From the NCBI RefSeq assembly GCF_040054535.1, contig NC_090781.1:3912501-3976500 (forward strand): a DNA stretch of 64,000 nucleotides, written 5' to 3'. Each line of letters starts with the position of its first letter. Position 1 is the first letter of the stretch. The translations under genes were made by a program, and so were the position numbers. Shown here one piece after another: positions 38,004 through 48,026 of this stretch. The notes under the pieces were generated by a model. That model was not told the origin of the DNA, did not search any database, and saw nothing but the letters and a program-made list of their open reading frames with translations. The stretch comes from Antennarius striatus (Eukaryota; Chordata; Actinopteri; Lophiiformes; Antennariidae).

Positions 38004-38449
38004 GTAAGTACGTCTGGCTGCAAGATGCAAGACTGCACAACATGTCACTAATACTTTGGAAAGAAGTTGTTGTCAGAGAGTTCATTGTGGACGATAACAG
38101 ATGTTTTTATTTCAGGGTGAAATCCTGTTGGGTTTATTTTTCTGTGACGTTTGCTTGTTCGACAATATTTTCATGATGGGTAATGTCTAGTCCACTGATA
38201 CATGCAAATCATTAGGGTGTTTCAATAAGATAATCATCTAAAGGGGATGATGCTGTCAGTATCATCGAAAGACATCCTCTCAGAACATGGCAAACTTGTC
38301 TTCAATGTGTCAGTGATTTATCTGCTTATGCATAAAAGAAACAAAGTCACAAAGTGAAAAGTATGAAAAAGTAAACGTAGAATGTTTTTTTTCTTGTCAT
38401 ATTAATAAATCTGTATCAAACTAGGGTGTCTGATTTTTAATCAGCCAAT
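38004..38449. other. AT-rich sequence
   Basis: Nothing recognised. Confidence 0.4.
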
Positions 38450-38735
38450 ATAGCGGCACTGGCTCAGCGGTAGAGTCGGTCATCCAATGTTCCCAAGATC
38501 GTTGGTTCAATTTCCGCTCTTGCCTAGCCACCCGGACTGTGAGCTGACAGTGGGAAGTGTCAGCTCACCTCCCGAGCACTTCCGAGGTGCCCTTGAACGA
38601 GGTGCCCTTGAGGTTCCCCTTTACAAGTTGCTCATTTGGGGTGCACCAGAGACCATTTACTTGGCACAATCACTGTTGGGTGACTGCGTTCTTTGTAACT
38701 GTAGTATGTGCTTACAACTCACATCATTCTTACCT
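38450..38735 (+). mobile_element. tRNA-derived SINE copy 1
   Basis: The head has an internal pol III A box (tggctcagcggtagag, 38460-38475) and B box (ggttcaatttcc, 38504-38515). A body follows with an inverted repeat (gtgagctgacagtgggaagt then gtcagctcacctc) and the tail ttacaagttgctcatttggg. Related to 63143-63465 and 39365-39500. Confidence 0.8.
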
Positions 38736-39364
38736 CAAAAAAATAAAAAAATGTGAATGTATGTATGACATGTTAACCTTTTTTTCTTAAACCCAGATGT
38801 TTCATCTATCCCTTAGAACCACAAGTTCTTGTAGAATCATAGGGCACTATAATAGCAAGCTCATCACAGGGTCAATATATAGAAATACCATTCATCCTCA
38901 CTTTCACAGCTCACCTCTATCTGTATTTCTTTTTCAAGGGATTACAGTTGGCATGTTTAAACACAACATTTGCTCCTATCTTTGTTAGAGCTGATTTAAG
39001 CCCCCCTTAATATTTTATAATATTTCGTATGACCTCATTTCTCCAGAGTTCCATTTATACAATGACTCTCCATTTCAAGTAATAAATCCATGTTAGTCTA
39101 TTGATTAGGCATGTGTGAAATTGCTCCACCCTTTGGCCGGCACCATATATAAACAAAGCCAAACATGGAAAAGGTCAGTGAAGTGGAATTTAAAGGTGTC
39201 CTGTTATGAAAAACAGGTTTTTTCAGGTCTCTACATGTACAAACTAGTCCTTCCTAACCCTACCAACTACTTGAATCTGGAAAACAAACAATGTCCTGTA
39301 TTGACTGTACAGTCGCATATTTGTCCAAGAGTCCAGAAATCGGCTGATTTAGATCAGTGAATAT
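38736..39364. other. AT-rich sequence between two SINE copies
   Basis: Nothing recognised. Confidence 0.4.
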
Positions 39365-39500
39365 CGTGACATTGTGAGGTGGAGTGAGGGGCAGCTCCTC
39401 CTCGGTATGTCGTAATGAGCAACTTGTAAAGGGGTATGGCGCCTTGCTCAAGGGCGCCTTAGCAATGCTCGGGACATGAGCTGACACCTCCCACTATCAC
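39365..39500 (-). mobile_element. tRNA-derived SINE copy 2, partial
   Basis: Minus-strand match to the body and tail of the SINE (gagcaacttgtaaaggggta, gacatgagctgacacctccc). The tRNA-like head is absent. Confidence 0.7.
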
Positions 39501-39639
39501 TATCACTATCCAATAAATATTAACACATATTAGGACATCAACTTTGTTCAAAACGTTTTGTTCAGTGTTAAAATGGGCTTAATTACTGCATTGTGAGAAA
39601 TGTAGTTCTGCTCAAAGCACACTTTTGGCCCATTTATTT

Positions 39640-39722
39640 TTCGACATCTTTTATGCTTTTGTGGGCCACATAGAATGATGTGGCGGGCCACATTTGGCCC
39701 ACGGGCCTTGAGTTTGACACGT
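39640..39722. repeat. hAT-type dispersed repeat fragment
   Basis: tggcgggccacatttggccc followed by gccttgagtttgacac is text typical of the ends of non-autonomous hAT elements in vertebrates. Only about 80 bp is present. Confidence 0.5.
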
Positions 39723-40345
39723 GCTCTACACCATGGACTCCCTGGATAACTTGAATAAATGCCACATGCAAGTGTGGCATGTGATCATTGAGGGCAAAGA
39801 GGCAGAAGTCGTAGGAAATGACAATACCTGGGGGTGCAGCCAGACCATCAGACTGGACTGGTTGTTCAAAAGGAACTGTCTGTACAGGAAAGGGCAGAAT
39901 ATGATGTACTTGCAAAGGAGATGTTCTGTGTCATTGTGCATTGGGGTGGCCGAGGTCAGGAACAGGGACATGGTGTGCCTCAACAGACTCTTCCGCAGAG
40001 GGGGTTAAGTGGGCAGTCAGAGACTAGACTCTGGAGATACTTCTGGAAAGTAGGACCTTGTCCACAGCCAGGGCAATCATCCCCCACACACCACCTTCTC
40101 CCATCCATCTTCATGGGTAGACTGCTGTCACAGAGCACCTCAACAAAGAGACTGAGGTCCTCCTTTGTCCCTGGTGCTATTATGAATCTCTCTAGAGAAG
40201 GCGATGTAAGTGACTAGGTTGAGGGGAGGAGATGGATTGTGCTACACGATAGTGGAACCAGGGTGTTTATGATGCAACTGGGGCGATGATGTGTCTTACA
40301 ATATAAGAGTGATGTGCCTTTCCCGCCAAGTGGGCCCCTTGCTAT
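39723..40345 (+). mobile_element. Rex1-like LINE fragment, end of RT and 3' tail
   Basis: Plus-strand text corresponds to the post-YADD part of a Rex1-like reverse transcriptase (frames giving YLGVQLDHQT-like and VRNRDMVCLNRLFRR segments, with frameshifts). It then runs into the same tail as 36780-36935. Decayed. Confidence 0.6.
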
Positions 40346-40478
40346 CTGTACTTTTTGTACTTTTACTGATTTACTTGAATCTTTCTTTAGACTGTCCAGT
40401 AGTGTAGCACATGTTCTGTATTTTCATTTTTTCTCTTTGTGTGTTTAGTAGTGTCAGTGTTTTTTTCTTGGTGTTTTT

Positions 40479-40899
40479 ATCCATCCATCCATCCATCCAT
40501 CCATCCATCCATCCATCCATCTTCAACCGCTAATCCGGACAACAATCTCAGCAGGGATGCCCATAATTCCCTCTACCCAGACATTTCTTCCAGCTTCTCT
40601 GGGATCCCAAGGTGTTCCCAGGCCAGCCAAGAGATATAGTCCCTCCTGTGTGCCCTAGGTCTTCCCCGAGCCCTCCTGGTAGGACATGCCCGGAACACCT
40701 CCCCAGGGAGGCATCCAGGAGGCATCAAAAACAGATGCTCGAGCCACCTCAGCTGACTCCACTTGATATGGAGTAGTGGCTGTACTCCGAGTTTCTCCCT
40801 GGTGACTGAACTCCCCACCCTATCTCTAAAGGTGTGCCAAGCCACTCCACGGAAGAAACTAATTTCAACCACTTGAATCCGGGATCTTGTCCTTGTCCT
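40479..40899 (-). mobile_element. RTE-like LINE, 3' half of a copy split by the retrovirus
   Basis: The CATC/GGAT array (40479-40520) is the tail. Minus-strand translation gives [35 protein letters not shown] and GRPRAHRRDYISWLAWEHL, matching the C-terminus of the frame at 27050-30106 with a few indels. The match stops at the LTR boundary at 40899 and resumes beyond the retrovirus at 51711. Confidence 0.88.
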
Positions 40900-41659
40900 T
40901 GTTGAAGTGGAGCCAAATAATATGGTCCTAAAGACCCTTGGTCCTCCAGCTTCGTGTTCGTTTTCTCTTGGTTGTGGACAATTTCTGAACAGAGTTAAAT
41001 AAACAAAACACTCAGTGAAATGTCGAAGCTTCAAAGTTTATTTTTCAATTGCAAAGAGAATATTCTCGGCACTTTGTCTCATGGGAGATTACTTCCTGCA
41101 GAGTGCGAGGATGCACTTGCAGCACATGGATTTTATGCACATCAGAAGGCGGGGTTCACCTGGTATCACAACAGCTGCAAGATAGCAGGCAAGACAGTGG
41201 GTTACATTCAGGTGATGTCATGGTGCGCCAATTATCTGAGAAGAAAGAGGAAGACGGCCTTGCAGACGGCCTGGCAAGAGGTGATAAGCAGACAGGTCAT
41301 GAAAACTATCGTAGCTATACGCCAATTATCTAAGAAGATATACGCCAGTTATCAGAGAAGAAAGCGGAAGACGGCCTTGCAAGAGTTTCTGCTCGACTAG
41401 CTGTGCAATTATCTAAGAAGATATACGCCAATTATCAGAGAAGAAAGCGGAAGACGGCCTTGCAAGAGTTTCTGCTCGACTAGCTGTGCAAGCAATTTAG
41501 CATAAGTCAGCAGTTCTAACTGTCACGTGATGTGACCTAAGATGAACTTTAAGCTCAGTAACTTTCCACATAAAAAGATATAATTCCAACATAACATAAA
41601 AAGATATAATTCCAACATAACATAAAAAGATATAATTATAAAAAGATATAATTCCAACA
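40900..41659 (-). repeat. 3' LTR of the endogenous retrovirus
   Basis: 760 bp. In sense (minus) orientation U3 comes first, with 25-bp AT-rich repeats at its start and a tandem 83-bp duplication at 41325-41491. A TATA-like GCATAAAAT lies at 41138-41130 and AATAAA at 41042-41037, about 90 bases later, placing R between them. U5 runs to 40900. Confidence 0.95.
41325..41491. repeat. 83-bp tandem duplication in the LTR U3
   Basis: Two nearly identical units beginning attatctaagaagatatacg at 41326 and 41409. The same pair occurs in the other LTR at 51372-51538. U3 direct repeats often act as enhancers in retroviruses, but no activity can be read here. Confidence 0.9.
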
Positions 41660-41660
41660 A

Positions 41661-41670
41661 TCCCCCTTTT
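41661..41670 (-). promoter_or_regulatory. Polypurine tract
   Basis: AAAAGGGGGA on the minus strand, one base before the 3' LTR: the expected plus-strand primer site. Confidence 0.85.
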
Positions 41671-41691
41671 GGACTCGAAAGAGTCCAACAC

Positions 41692-43614
41692 CTAATCAAA
41701 AGTACCAGCAGGGTCATCAGCGTCTTGGAGAAGAGACATGCTGTAGGGAGGGGGAGGACCGGATTTACCTTCTATGGTGGTGGTGATCAGACGGACCATC
41801 AAGGAACGAATACAGGGAACGCAGCAACAACCACAAGTGACTATAATGGCAACAAAGACGGCTATAGACATGAACAAAGAAATAAACAACGTTTTCCATT
41901 TACCAAACATGTTAGTAAACCAGTCATCCAAAGGATTATCAATACCAGAGTGCTCATGCATAGTATCGGAGAGAGCACGCAAACCTTCCAATGCTCTGGT
42001 TACAGAGCCATCAGGAGCTGTGTTATTAGGGATAAAGGTACAACACATATCCCCAAACATAGAACAGACACCACCTTTTTCAGCTAGGAGCATGTCCAGG
42101 GCCATACGATTCTGAACAGCCATAAGGGAAGTAGGGGCCATCTGTTCAGACAAACCTGCAATTGCATCATAATGAATATAATTAATACGATCAACATTCT
42201 TATTGGGCGTAACCGGGAAAAGGGCCGCAATCAAAGGAAAGTTTTCAAACCCCGCAGCAACTTGATCAGCCAATTTGTACTCATTTGGAACACCACGGGG
42301 AACACCAATTGCATCCATGTAGGTGGGATTATCTATAGATAAATCAAAAGTGGTAGGGGCCGAACGAGGAGTCCGAGATAAGACATGGCGTCGTCGACGG
42401 GCAGTTAAACTAATAGGAAGGTCAGAGGAGGACTTCAAGCGTTTCAGCTGGTCACCTAAGAGAAGCAAAGGAGCACGAAGACGAACCATGGCACACACAC
42501 CTCGATATTTGCTGGTGAGGCGAGCATGAAGGCCACCCTTGCCACAGTAATAGTACAAGCCTAATCTGGCCCAAAAGCCTAACTCGGCCCCTGGTCTGGT
42601 AATGTTACACCACGTGGAATCAAGAGAACCTAGATCAACGGAGCCTGCGGTAAGATTAAAACACACATAGGAACCATTGGCAGGGTCTGGAGTAAAAGGG
42701 CCTGTAACAGTAAGATTGTCAGCGGGAGGAAAAATACTTCCCAAAGTGGTGCAGCCTTCATCTCGTCCGTGGGTCAGGCTAAGCATGCAACCATAGCCGT
42801 GAGCGTCACTTGGAATCAAAGGAGCAGGCGTGGTGGTCAATTGGGGTCGAGCAGAAGCACAAGCAACACAACTACCATTAATCTGTTCTCGCGCAGTATT
42901 AGCAATCCAAGAAAGCCAAACATTACTCTCAACAAAACCTGTAGCTTTAGCAATGAGATCCTCAGCTTTAAGTTGAGTATAATCAATAGCAATAGGAGTT
43001 CCAATGAGTTGATGTGGTGGGGGAGGGACCTGAGATGGAGAACTGTGGTTAAAGACAATGGTGGGAGCAGGCACAGGTGCACCCCGAGACTTAACGAGGT
43101 TAATACGGATGATACCCCATGTGTCCTTTCCGGTCTGGTCAACACCTAAAATTAAATGTAGAAAATCTGTAGAGCAAAACCTGCTGCCGGGAGAGAACCT
43201 TCCGCAGGGTTCCATAACACTAGCATGACATTGAGATGTTGGGAAAAATAGGGGTTTAATGGACAGAGTTAAAGGATTACTTGTGGGGGAGTAATCCCTT
43301 TGCAGAGAAAAGAAGGAGCCCAATCCAGAAGTGGGGGGCTGGAACCCATGTTCTGTGGAATACCAAACAGAGGACCAAGAAGCACACCACGGGTCATTAA
43401 GGGAGTTGTCACTGTGACCGCAGATGTAAACATCATAGTGTCGCCATGGTGCGCCAGGACCCCTGCAGTTAATTACTTTGCAGAGATCAAAGGTATAAGA
43501 AGCTGTAGCCCCCTCAGTGTAGCTAAGCGTTAACCCACCATACTGTTGTAAACATTTGTCAGGAGAGGATGCAGCAGTGACAGCCAAAAGACTAAAAACA
43601 AGGAAATACAGCAT
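41692..43614 (-). CDS. env: Retroviral envelope glycoprotein (env)
   Basis: An intact 640-codon frame from ATG 43614 to a stop 32 bases before the 3' LTR. Visible landmarks: a hydrophobic signal peptide (residues 1-17), a CVAC (CXXC-type) motif at 249-252 in the surface subunit, a tetra-arginine cleavage site at 406-409, and the transmembrane-subunit CX6CC motif with cysteines at 517, 524 and 525. A membrane span (about 575-597), a cysteine cluster and a short tail with PPPPY follow. The CXXC plus CX6CC pair is the mark of gamma-type Env, whose subunits are disulfide-linked. A likely splice acceptor for the env message (ttatcttcag) ends at 43638. No stop or frameshift seen. Confidence 0.93.
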   Translation of the reverse strand: MLYFLVFSLLAVTAASSPDKCLQQYGGLTLSYTEGATASYTFDLCKVINCRGPGAPWRHYDVYICGHSDNSLNDPWCASWSSVWYSTEHGFQPPTSGLGSFFSLQRDYSPTSNPLTLSIKPLFFPTSQCHASVMEPCGRFSPGSRFCSTDFLHLILGVDQTGKDTWGIIRINLVKSRGAPVPAPTIVFNHSSPSQVPPPPHQLIGTPIAIDYTQLKAEDLIAKATGFVESNVWLSWIANTAREQINGSCVACASARPQLTTTPAPLIPSDAHGYGCMLSLTHGRDEGCTTLGSIFPPADNLTVTGPFTPDPANGSYVCFNLTAGSVDLGSLDSTWCNITRPGAELGFWARLGLYYYCGKGGLHARLTSKYRGVCAMVRLRAPLLLLGDQLKRLKSSSDLPISLTARRRRHVLSRTPRSAPTTFDLSIDNPTYMDAIGVPRGVPNEYKLADQVAAGFENFPLIAALFPVTPNKNVDRINYIHYDAIAGLSEQMAPTSLMAVQNRMALDMLLAEKGGVCSMFGDMCCTFIPNNTAPDGSVTRALEGLRALSDTMHEHSGIDNPLDDWFTNMFGKWKTLFISLFMSIAVFVAIIVTCGCCCVPCIRSLMVRLITTTIEGKSGPPPPYSMSLLQDADDPAGTFD

Positions 43615-43615
43615 G

Positions 43616-43634
43616 TTTTTTTTTTTTTTTTTTT
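43616..43634 (-). repeat. A19 homopolymer just before the env start codon
   Basis: Nineteen A residues on the sense (minus) strand, one base before the ATG of env. Confidence 0.95.
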
Positions 43635-43913
43635 AGACTGAAGATAACGGTTGTTGCTTGTAGAGAGGGAGGTCTTGCACCTTTTCCTCTGGGTTGACCC
43701 CTCTGGATACTGGCTCGTCCGGACGCTGGTTGAGAGCGATGCTCGGGAACGCTGCACCGTGACCGCTGGGGTCTCTTCAAAAGCTTAGGTCAGTTACTGA
43801 ACGTAATTGCCTGCTCTCGGGTTGCTTTGTGACTTTACGCCACGTTGAACAACCACTCACTCGATGTCCTCAGTTGGAGCCGTTGCTCGATGTCCTCAGT
43901 TGGGGCGGATGCC

Positions 43914-46900
43914 CTAGTGGTCGTCACCACTATTAGCAGCTTTTGGAGAGGGGAGAGCGACTCCCGTTGGGGTCTTTGCAGGCCTGGTGGACGTCAGATG
44001 AAACCACGTGTCCCCTCTTCCTAGAAGCCGAACTGCGGTTCCGGTTCTCTCAATGACTTGATGGGGACCTGTCCACCTAGGTTCAGACCATTTTCGTTTG
44101 ATTACTCTCAGCCACACCCATTCACACACATTCACACTTTTTGGTGGTTTCTCCTGTGGTTCTGTGAGATGGGAAAAATTGACTGTTAGTTCGCGGAGGC
44201 CTTTTGGGCCTTGGAATCCGGGAACTGGTTCCAATGGAGCTGTGGGAGCTGGAAAAGGTCTGTTAGTGTGTGCCTCAAATGGGGTCCAACCTGTGGATGA
44301 ATTCAATGACATTCTGACATTCAACAGAGCCACAGGGAGGGCCTGTAGCCAATTCATCTTTGACGAGGCCATGGATTTTGACAATTTTTCTTTGATGTTG
44401 CGATTCATTCGTTCGACCTTTCCCTGTGACTGAGGGTGATACACAGCGCCAAAAGTGTGTCTCAATCCCAACATACTTTCCACCTGTTGTAGATGTTTGT
44501 TTTTGAAATGAGTTCCATTGTCTGACCTGATTTTTCTCGGAAAACCATGAGTTGGAATGTAATGGTTAACCAAATGTTTCACTACAGAAGCTGCTGTCTC
44601 TGCTCTGCATGGATAAGCCTCAGGCCATCCTGAAAAAGAGTCAACAATCACTAACAGGTATCGATACCCATTAACCGATTGGATCATGTCGGTAAAATCC
44701 ATTGAAATTACCTGACCAGGTGCTGTCACTTCCTGGTCCTGCACCCCTGGAGGTGGTTTAGTTGTTGGCAGGCAATTATGCCTATTGCAAACACTGCAGT
44801 CCTGCAGTTCACTTTTCACAATTGTTCTCATGAACGGATGCCACCAGCCACAGAGACGTCTCAGTGTTTCGTCCGTGCCTACGTGGCATGGTCCATGGGC
44901 TTCTTGAATCAAAACTTTCAATTGTTTTTGAGGCGGCACAGGTTTACCTTCTTTGTTCCAGATTCCTTCATCATTCTTTTCACCCCCTTTTGCCTTCCAC
45001 AAACTCCTTTCTTCTGGGCTAGCTTTCACCTGCCACTCTCGGATCACATCATTCGTTATTTTGCAATCAATTTCTTTGTCACTCACCGAGAGTTGGAGTG
45101 CTGGCTGATAACCTGCCACCTTTTTAGCAGCTGCATCTGCTGCGGCGTTTCCATTTGCAATCAGGTCATTTTTTCTGGAATGACCTGGACACTTGATAAC
45201 AGCAACAGCTTTTGGCAACATCAGCATTTCCTGGAGATGCATTACCTCTTTCAGGTGTTTAATTGGACTTCCTGTTGCTGTCTGATAATTGTTCCGTTGC
45301 CATTCACTTAATGCAGTATGTACAACCAAATGAGCATAAGCAGAATCAGTGTAGATATTTACAGTTTGGTCTTTTGCGAGTCCTAGAGCTTCTGCGACTG
45401 CTAGGATTTCAGCTCTCTGTGCTGACTGTGGTCCGTCCAGTCTGACTTCCTTAACTGTCACAAAATCGTCGTTTTGATGTTGAACTATGGCAAAACCTGA
45501 TTGCAGGCCATCCATGCCTTTAAAACAACATCCGTCGGTGAACAACGTCATGTCGGGGTTAGTCAATGGCTGTTCGTACAAGTCATCTCTGAGTTTTGTG
45601 TCGTCTTGGACTTTTTCTGTACAAAAGTGTGGGGTACCTTCAATCAGACCATCAGCCATATTGATCCCTTCATGGATGAAGATGATGTGTGGTTGAGTGA
45701 TGACCGATTCAATCTTGCGTTGGCGTCCTCCAGTCATGGTGAAGAATTGGCTTGTGATGTATTGGACAGTGCTGTGTCCAGTTCTGATGGTCAGTGGATG
45801 ATGAAGTACCACGTGGGCAGTTTTCTGGACCAACCTAGCTAGTGCTGAGGCAAAAGATGAACAGGGCGTTTGGCGTTTTTCATAATTGTCCAATGGTGTT
45901 GAGACATACATACAGACGTTTCGTTCTCCTCTATCCCCCTTTTGAAAAAGCACAGCAGAAACACTGCTTGCTTTTTCAGCCACATCGAGGAAAAACATCT
46001 TATTGTAGTCAGGAATGGAAAGAGATGTAGCAGAGGCCAAACATGCCTTAAGGTGAGAAAAGGCAGCATCAGCGTCCGGAGTCCAGGCCAAAGCGGCTGA
46101 AAGGTTCCGCATGCCGACTTCCTTGACCATAGCACGGAGAGGATGCGTGCACTCTGAGAAGTCAACAACATGATGGCGAGAGTAGTTACACAACCCCAGA
46201 AAAGCTAGCATTTGCTTCACGGTGGATGGACGAGCAGAGTGTAAAATGTCTTCTCTGTGCGAGGAGGAGAGGCCTGTGCCCATCCGGGATACACAGCGAC
46301 CAAGGAAAGAGACTTGAGTTCTGGCAACTTGAATTTTGGATTTAGAAACTTTAAGGCCTACTTCATGGAGACGAAGGAGCAGAGAGTGAGTCGTGTCCAG
46401 ACAGGATTGCTCTGATGGAGCCGCAACCAGGAGGTCATCGACGTACTGGACGAGGAGCACACCGGGCGGAAGAGACAAAGGTTTCAGAAGCTCACGAAGA
46501 TGGACGTTGAAGAGACCAGGAGAAAGGAGGAACCCCATGGGCAGACAGTTGTAGGAGTATCTCCTTCCATCCCAGGTGAAGGCCAGATAAGGTTTCATGG
46601 ATGGATGAAGAGGAATACTGAAAAAAGCATTAGCCAAGTCGATGACAGTGAAGTGAGTGTGAGAGGGCGACAACAGTGAGAGTGCAGCATGAGGGTTCGG
46701 GACCGGAAGGGTGGGAGTGGTGACTGCAGCATTTATAGCTCTCAAATCATGGACCATCCTCCATTTGCCTGTACCTTTCTTTTCTACAGGGAGAATGGGT
46801 GTATTAAAAGGAGAGCTTTCAATTAGAGCAAGCACACCAGCTTCAAGCAACCCGTTTATGGTCTCAGTTACACCGGCCTTACCCTTCGCAGGAACCGGAT

Positions 46901-47999
46901 ATTGAGGAACCCAAATGGGACCCGGTTTCATTTGAAACGTGACTGGCGTGACGTCACAACGACCGACATCCGTAGGACCCTGGGTCCAGAGGGAGTCGGG
47001 AAGAGAGTCAATCAGCGCAGGTGCCAAATCGCTGTCGGATGTTTCTCTGCCATGGTGCCTGTCCAGGACGCTGTGTTCTAGGACGGAAGGGATCACAAAT
47101 TCTGGAGACAAAATGCGATATGAGTCAAGAGATGCAGAATAGTGCAAACCAGAGTAGAATGTCGGCTTCCAATCATCAGCATCGATGCAAGCTTTCACGA
47201 AGGGACCCAGATCTTTCTGTGTGTGTTTTGGGGAGACAGCCAAGGAGACATGAGGATAGCAAGGCGGCATCGGAGGATCTGGAGGATCATCCATACGATA
47301 CCACTTCTGCTGTTCGGGCGTCAAGGATACGGCCCAAGCCACACCCTGAGGTCCTACGTAGAGATCTTGGAGAGAGAGATCCCACGGGAGTCCTTCCACC
47401 TCCTGGAAGGCTCCCAGGAAAATTGTGTCTTCCATCCTGTCATAATACAGAGTACAATGCAAAGCGTCAGAGACCAGATCATAGGGGCGTAGGTGACGGA
47501 CCCAGGGCGACCACTTTGTCCAGAAAGTCTCAACAGGAGTCCACTGTCCAGCATCAGTGTCCATCACAACCCAAAAGATGTCAGCATACATGCACACCAC
47601 AGCAACTTTGGCATGTACCGGAAACATGGTGTTGACGGGGTTGGTGGCAGACAGGCACAGTCGGGATGATCCATCCGGAAACATCAGTTGCAGGCCGTCG
47701 GCAGAACACTTTATCAAAGGACACAACTTGCACATTAAATCACGCCCTAAAAGATTGGCAGGGCTGGAGGGAGCCAGGATAAAGGAGTGAGTTAATAACT
47801 GGTTGTGTGCAGAAACCAAAATGGAGGAAGTCTTTGGCAGGGCAATTTCTTCACCCTTGAACCCAACTAAAGGAATTACGTCATTGGTGACATAGGCGCC
47901 AGGAGGAAGCCGTTGGATGGTGGAATAACGGGCACCAGTATCAACCATAAAAGGAGTTGACACTCCTCCTACCGTAATGGTGATCATAGGCTCCTGCAT
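43914..47999 (-). CDS. pol: Retroviral Pol polyprotein: protease, RT, RNase H, integrase
   Basis: 1361 codons without interruption from the first in-frame ATG at 47999. Protease: DTGA at 20-23 and LLGRDL at 83-88. Reverse transcriptase: the LPMGF block and YVDD active site at 519-522. RNase H: TDG with Asp822, and the later TDSAYA block. Integrase: HHCC zinc-binding region about 1034-1070, catalytic Asp1101, Asp1160 and Glu1196 (D,D-35-E spacing), and a C-terminal region with WTGPHQV. All catalytic residues are present. No dUTPase is seen. The order and the fusion in phase with gag are gamma/epsilon-like. The natural product would be made by reading through the gag stop, so the ATG is probably not its start. 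Confidence 0.95.
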   Translation of the reverse strand: MQEPMITITVGGVSTPFMVDTGARYSTIQRLPPGAYVTNDVIPLVGFKGEEIALPKTSSILVSAHNQLLTHSFILAPSSPANLLGRDLMCKLCPLIKCSADGLQLMFPDGSSRLCLSATNPVNTMFPVHAKVAVVCMYADIFWVVMDTDAGQWTPVETFWTKWSPWVRHLRPYDLVSDALHCTLYYDRMEDTIFLGAFQEVEGLPWDLSLQDLYVGPQGVAWAVSLTPEQQKWYRMDDPPDPPMPPCYPHVSLAVSPKHTQKDLGPFVKACIDADDWKPTFYSGLHYSASLDSYRILSPEFVIPSVLEHSVLDRHHGRETSDSDLAPALIDSLPDSLWTQGPTDVGRCDVTPVTFQMKPGPIWVPQYPVPAKGKAGVTETINGLLEAGVLALIESSPFNTPILPVEKKGTGKWRMVHDLRAINAAVTTPTLPVPNPHAALSLLSPSHTHFTVIDLANAFFSIPLHPSMKPYLAFTWDGRRYSYNCLPMGFLLSPGLFNVHLRELLKPLSLPPGVLLVQYVDDLLVAAPSEQSCLDTTHSLLLRLHEVGLKVSKSKIQVARTQVSFLGRCVSRMGTGLSSSHREDILHSARPSTVKQMLAFLGLCNYSRHHVVDFSECTHPLRAMVKEVGMRNLSAALAWTPDADAAFSHLKACLASATSLSIPDYNKMFFLDVAEKASSVSAVLFQKGDRGERNVCMYVSTPLDNYEKRQTPCSSFASALARLVQKTAHVVLHHPLTIRTGHSTVQYITSQFFTMTGGRQRKIESVITQPHIIFIHEGINMADGLIEGTPHFCTEKVQDDTKLRDDLYEQPLTNPDMTLFTDGCCFKGMDGLQSGFAIVQHQNDDFVTVKEVRLDGPQSAQRAEILAVAEALGLAKDQTVNIYTDSAYAHLVVHTALSEWQRNNYQTATGSPIKHLKEVMHLQEMLMLPKAVAVIKCPGHSRKNDLIANGNAAADAAAKKVAGYQPALQLSVSDKEIDCKITNDVIREWQVKASPEERSLWKAKGGEKNDEGIWNKEGKPVPPQKQLKVLIQEAHGPCHVGTDETLRRLCGWWHPFMRTIVKSELQDCSVCNRHNCLPTTKPPPGVQDQEVTAPGQVISMDFTDMIQSVNGYRYLLVIVDSFSGWPEAYPCRAETAASVVKHLVNHYIPTHGFPRKIRSDNGTHFKNKHLQQVESMLGLRHTFGAVYHPQSQGKVERMNRNIKEKLSKSMASSKMNWLQALPVALLNVRMSLNSSTGWTPFEAHTNRPFPAPTAPLEPVPGFQGPKGLRELTVNFSHLTEPQEKPPKSVNVCEWVWLRVIKRKWSEPRWTGPHQVIERTGTAVRLLGRGDTWFHLTSTRPAKTPTGVALPSPKAANSGDDH

Positions 48000-48026
48000 G
48001 CCTATGTCCGTGGGTTCAGGGCATCT

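Noticed and set aside
38460..38515. tRNA gene
   Set aside because: A and B boxes are present but no cloverleaf or anticodon arm can be drawn. The downstream body shared with two other copies marks it as a SINE.
41020..41400. 126-codon plus-strand frame within the LTR, repeated at 51067-51447
   Set aside because: It is antisense to the retrovirus, present in both LTRs because they are copies, and shows no recognised domain.
44778..45311. 177-codon plus-strand frame opposite pol
   Set aside because: Antisense to the RNase H-integrase region; no domain seen.
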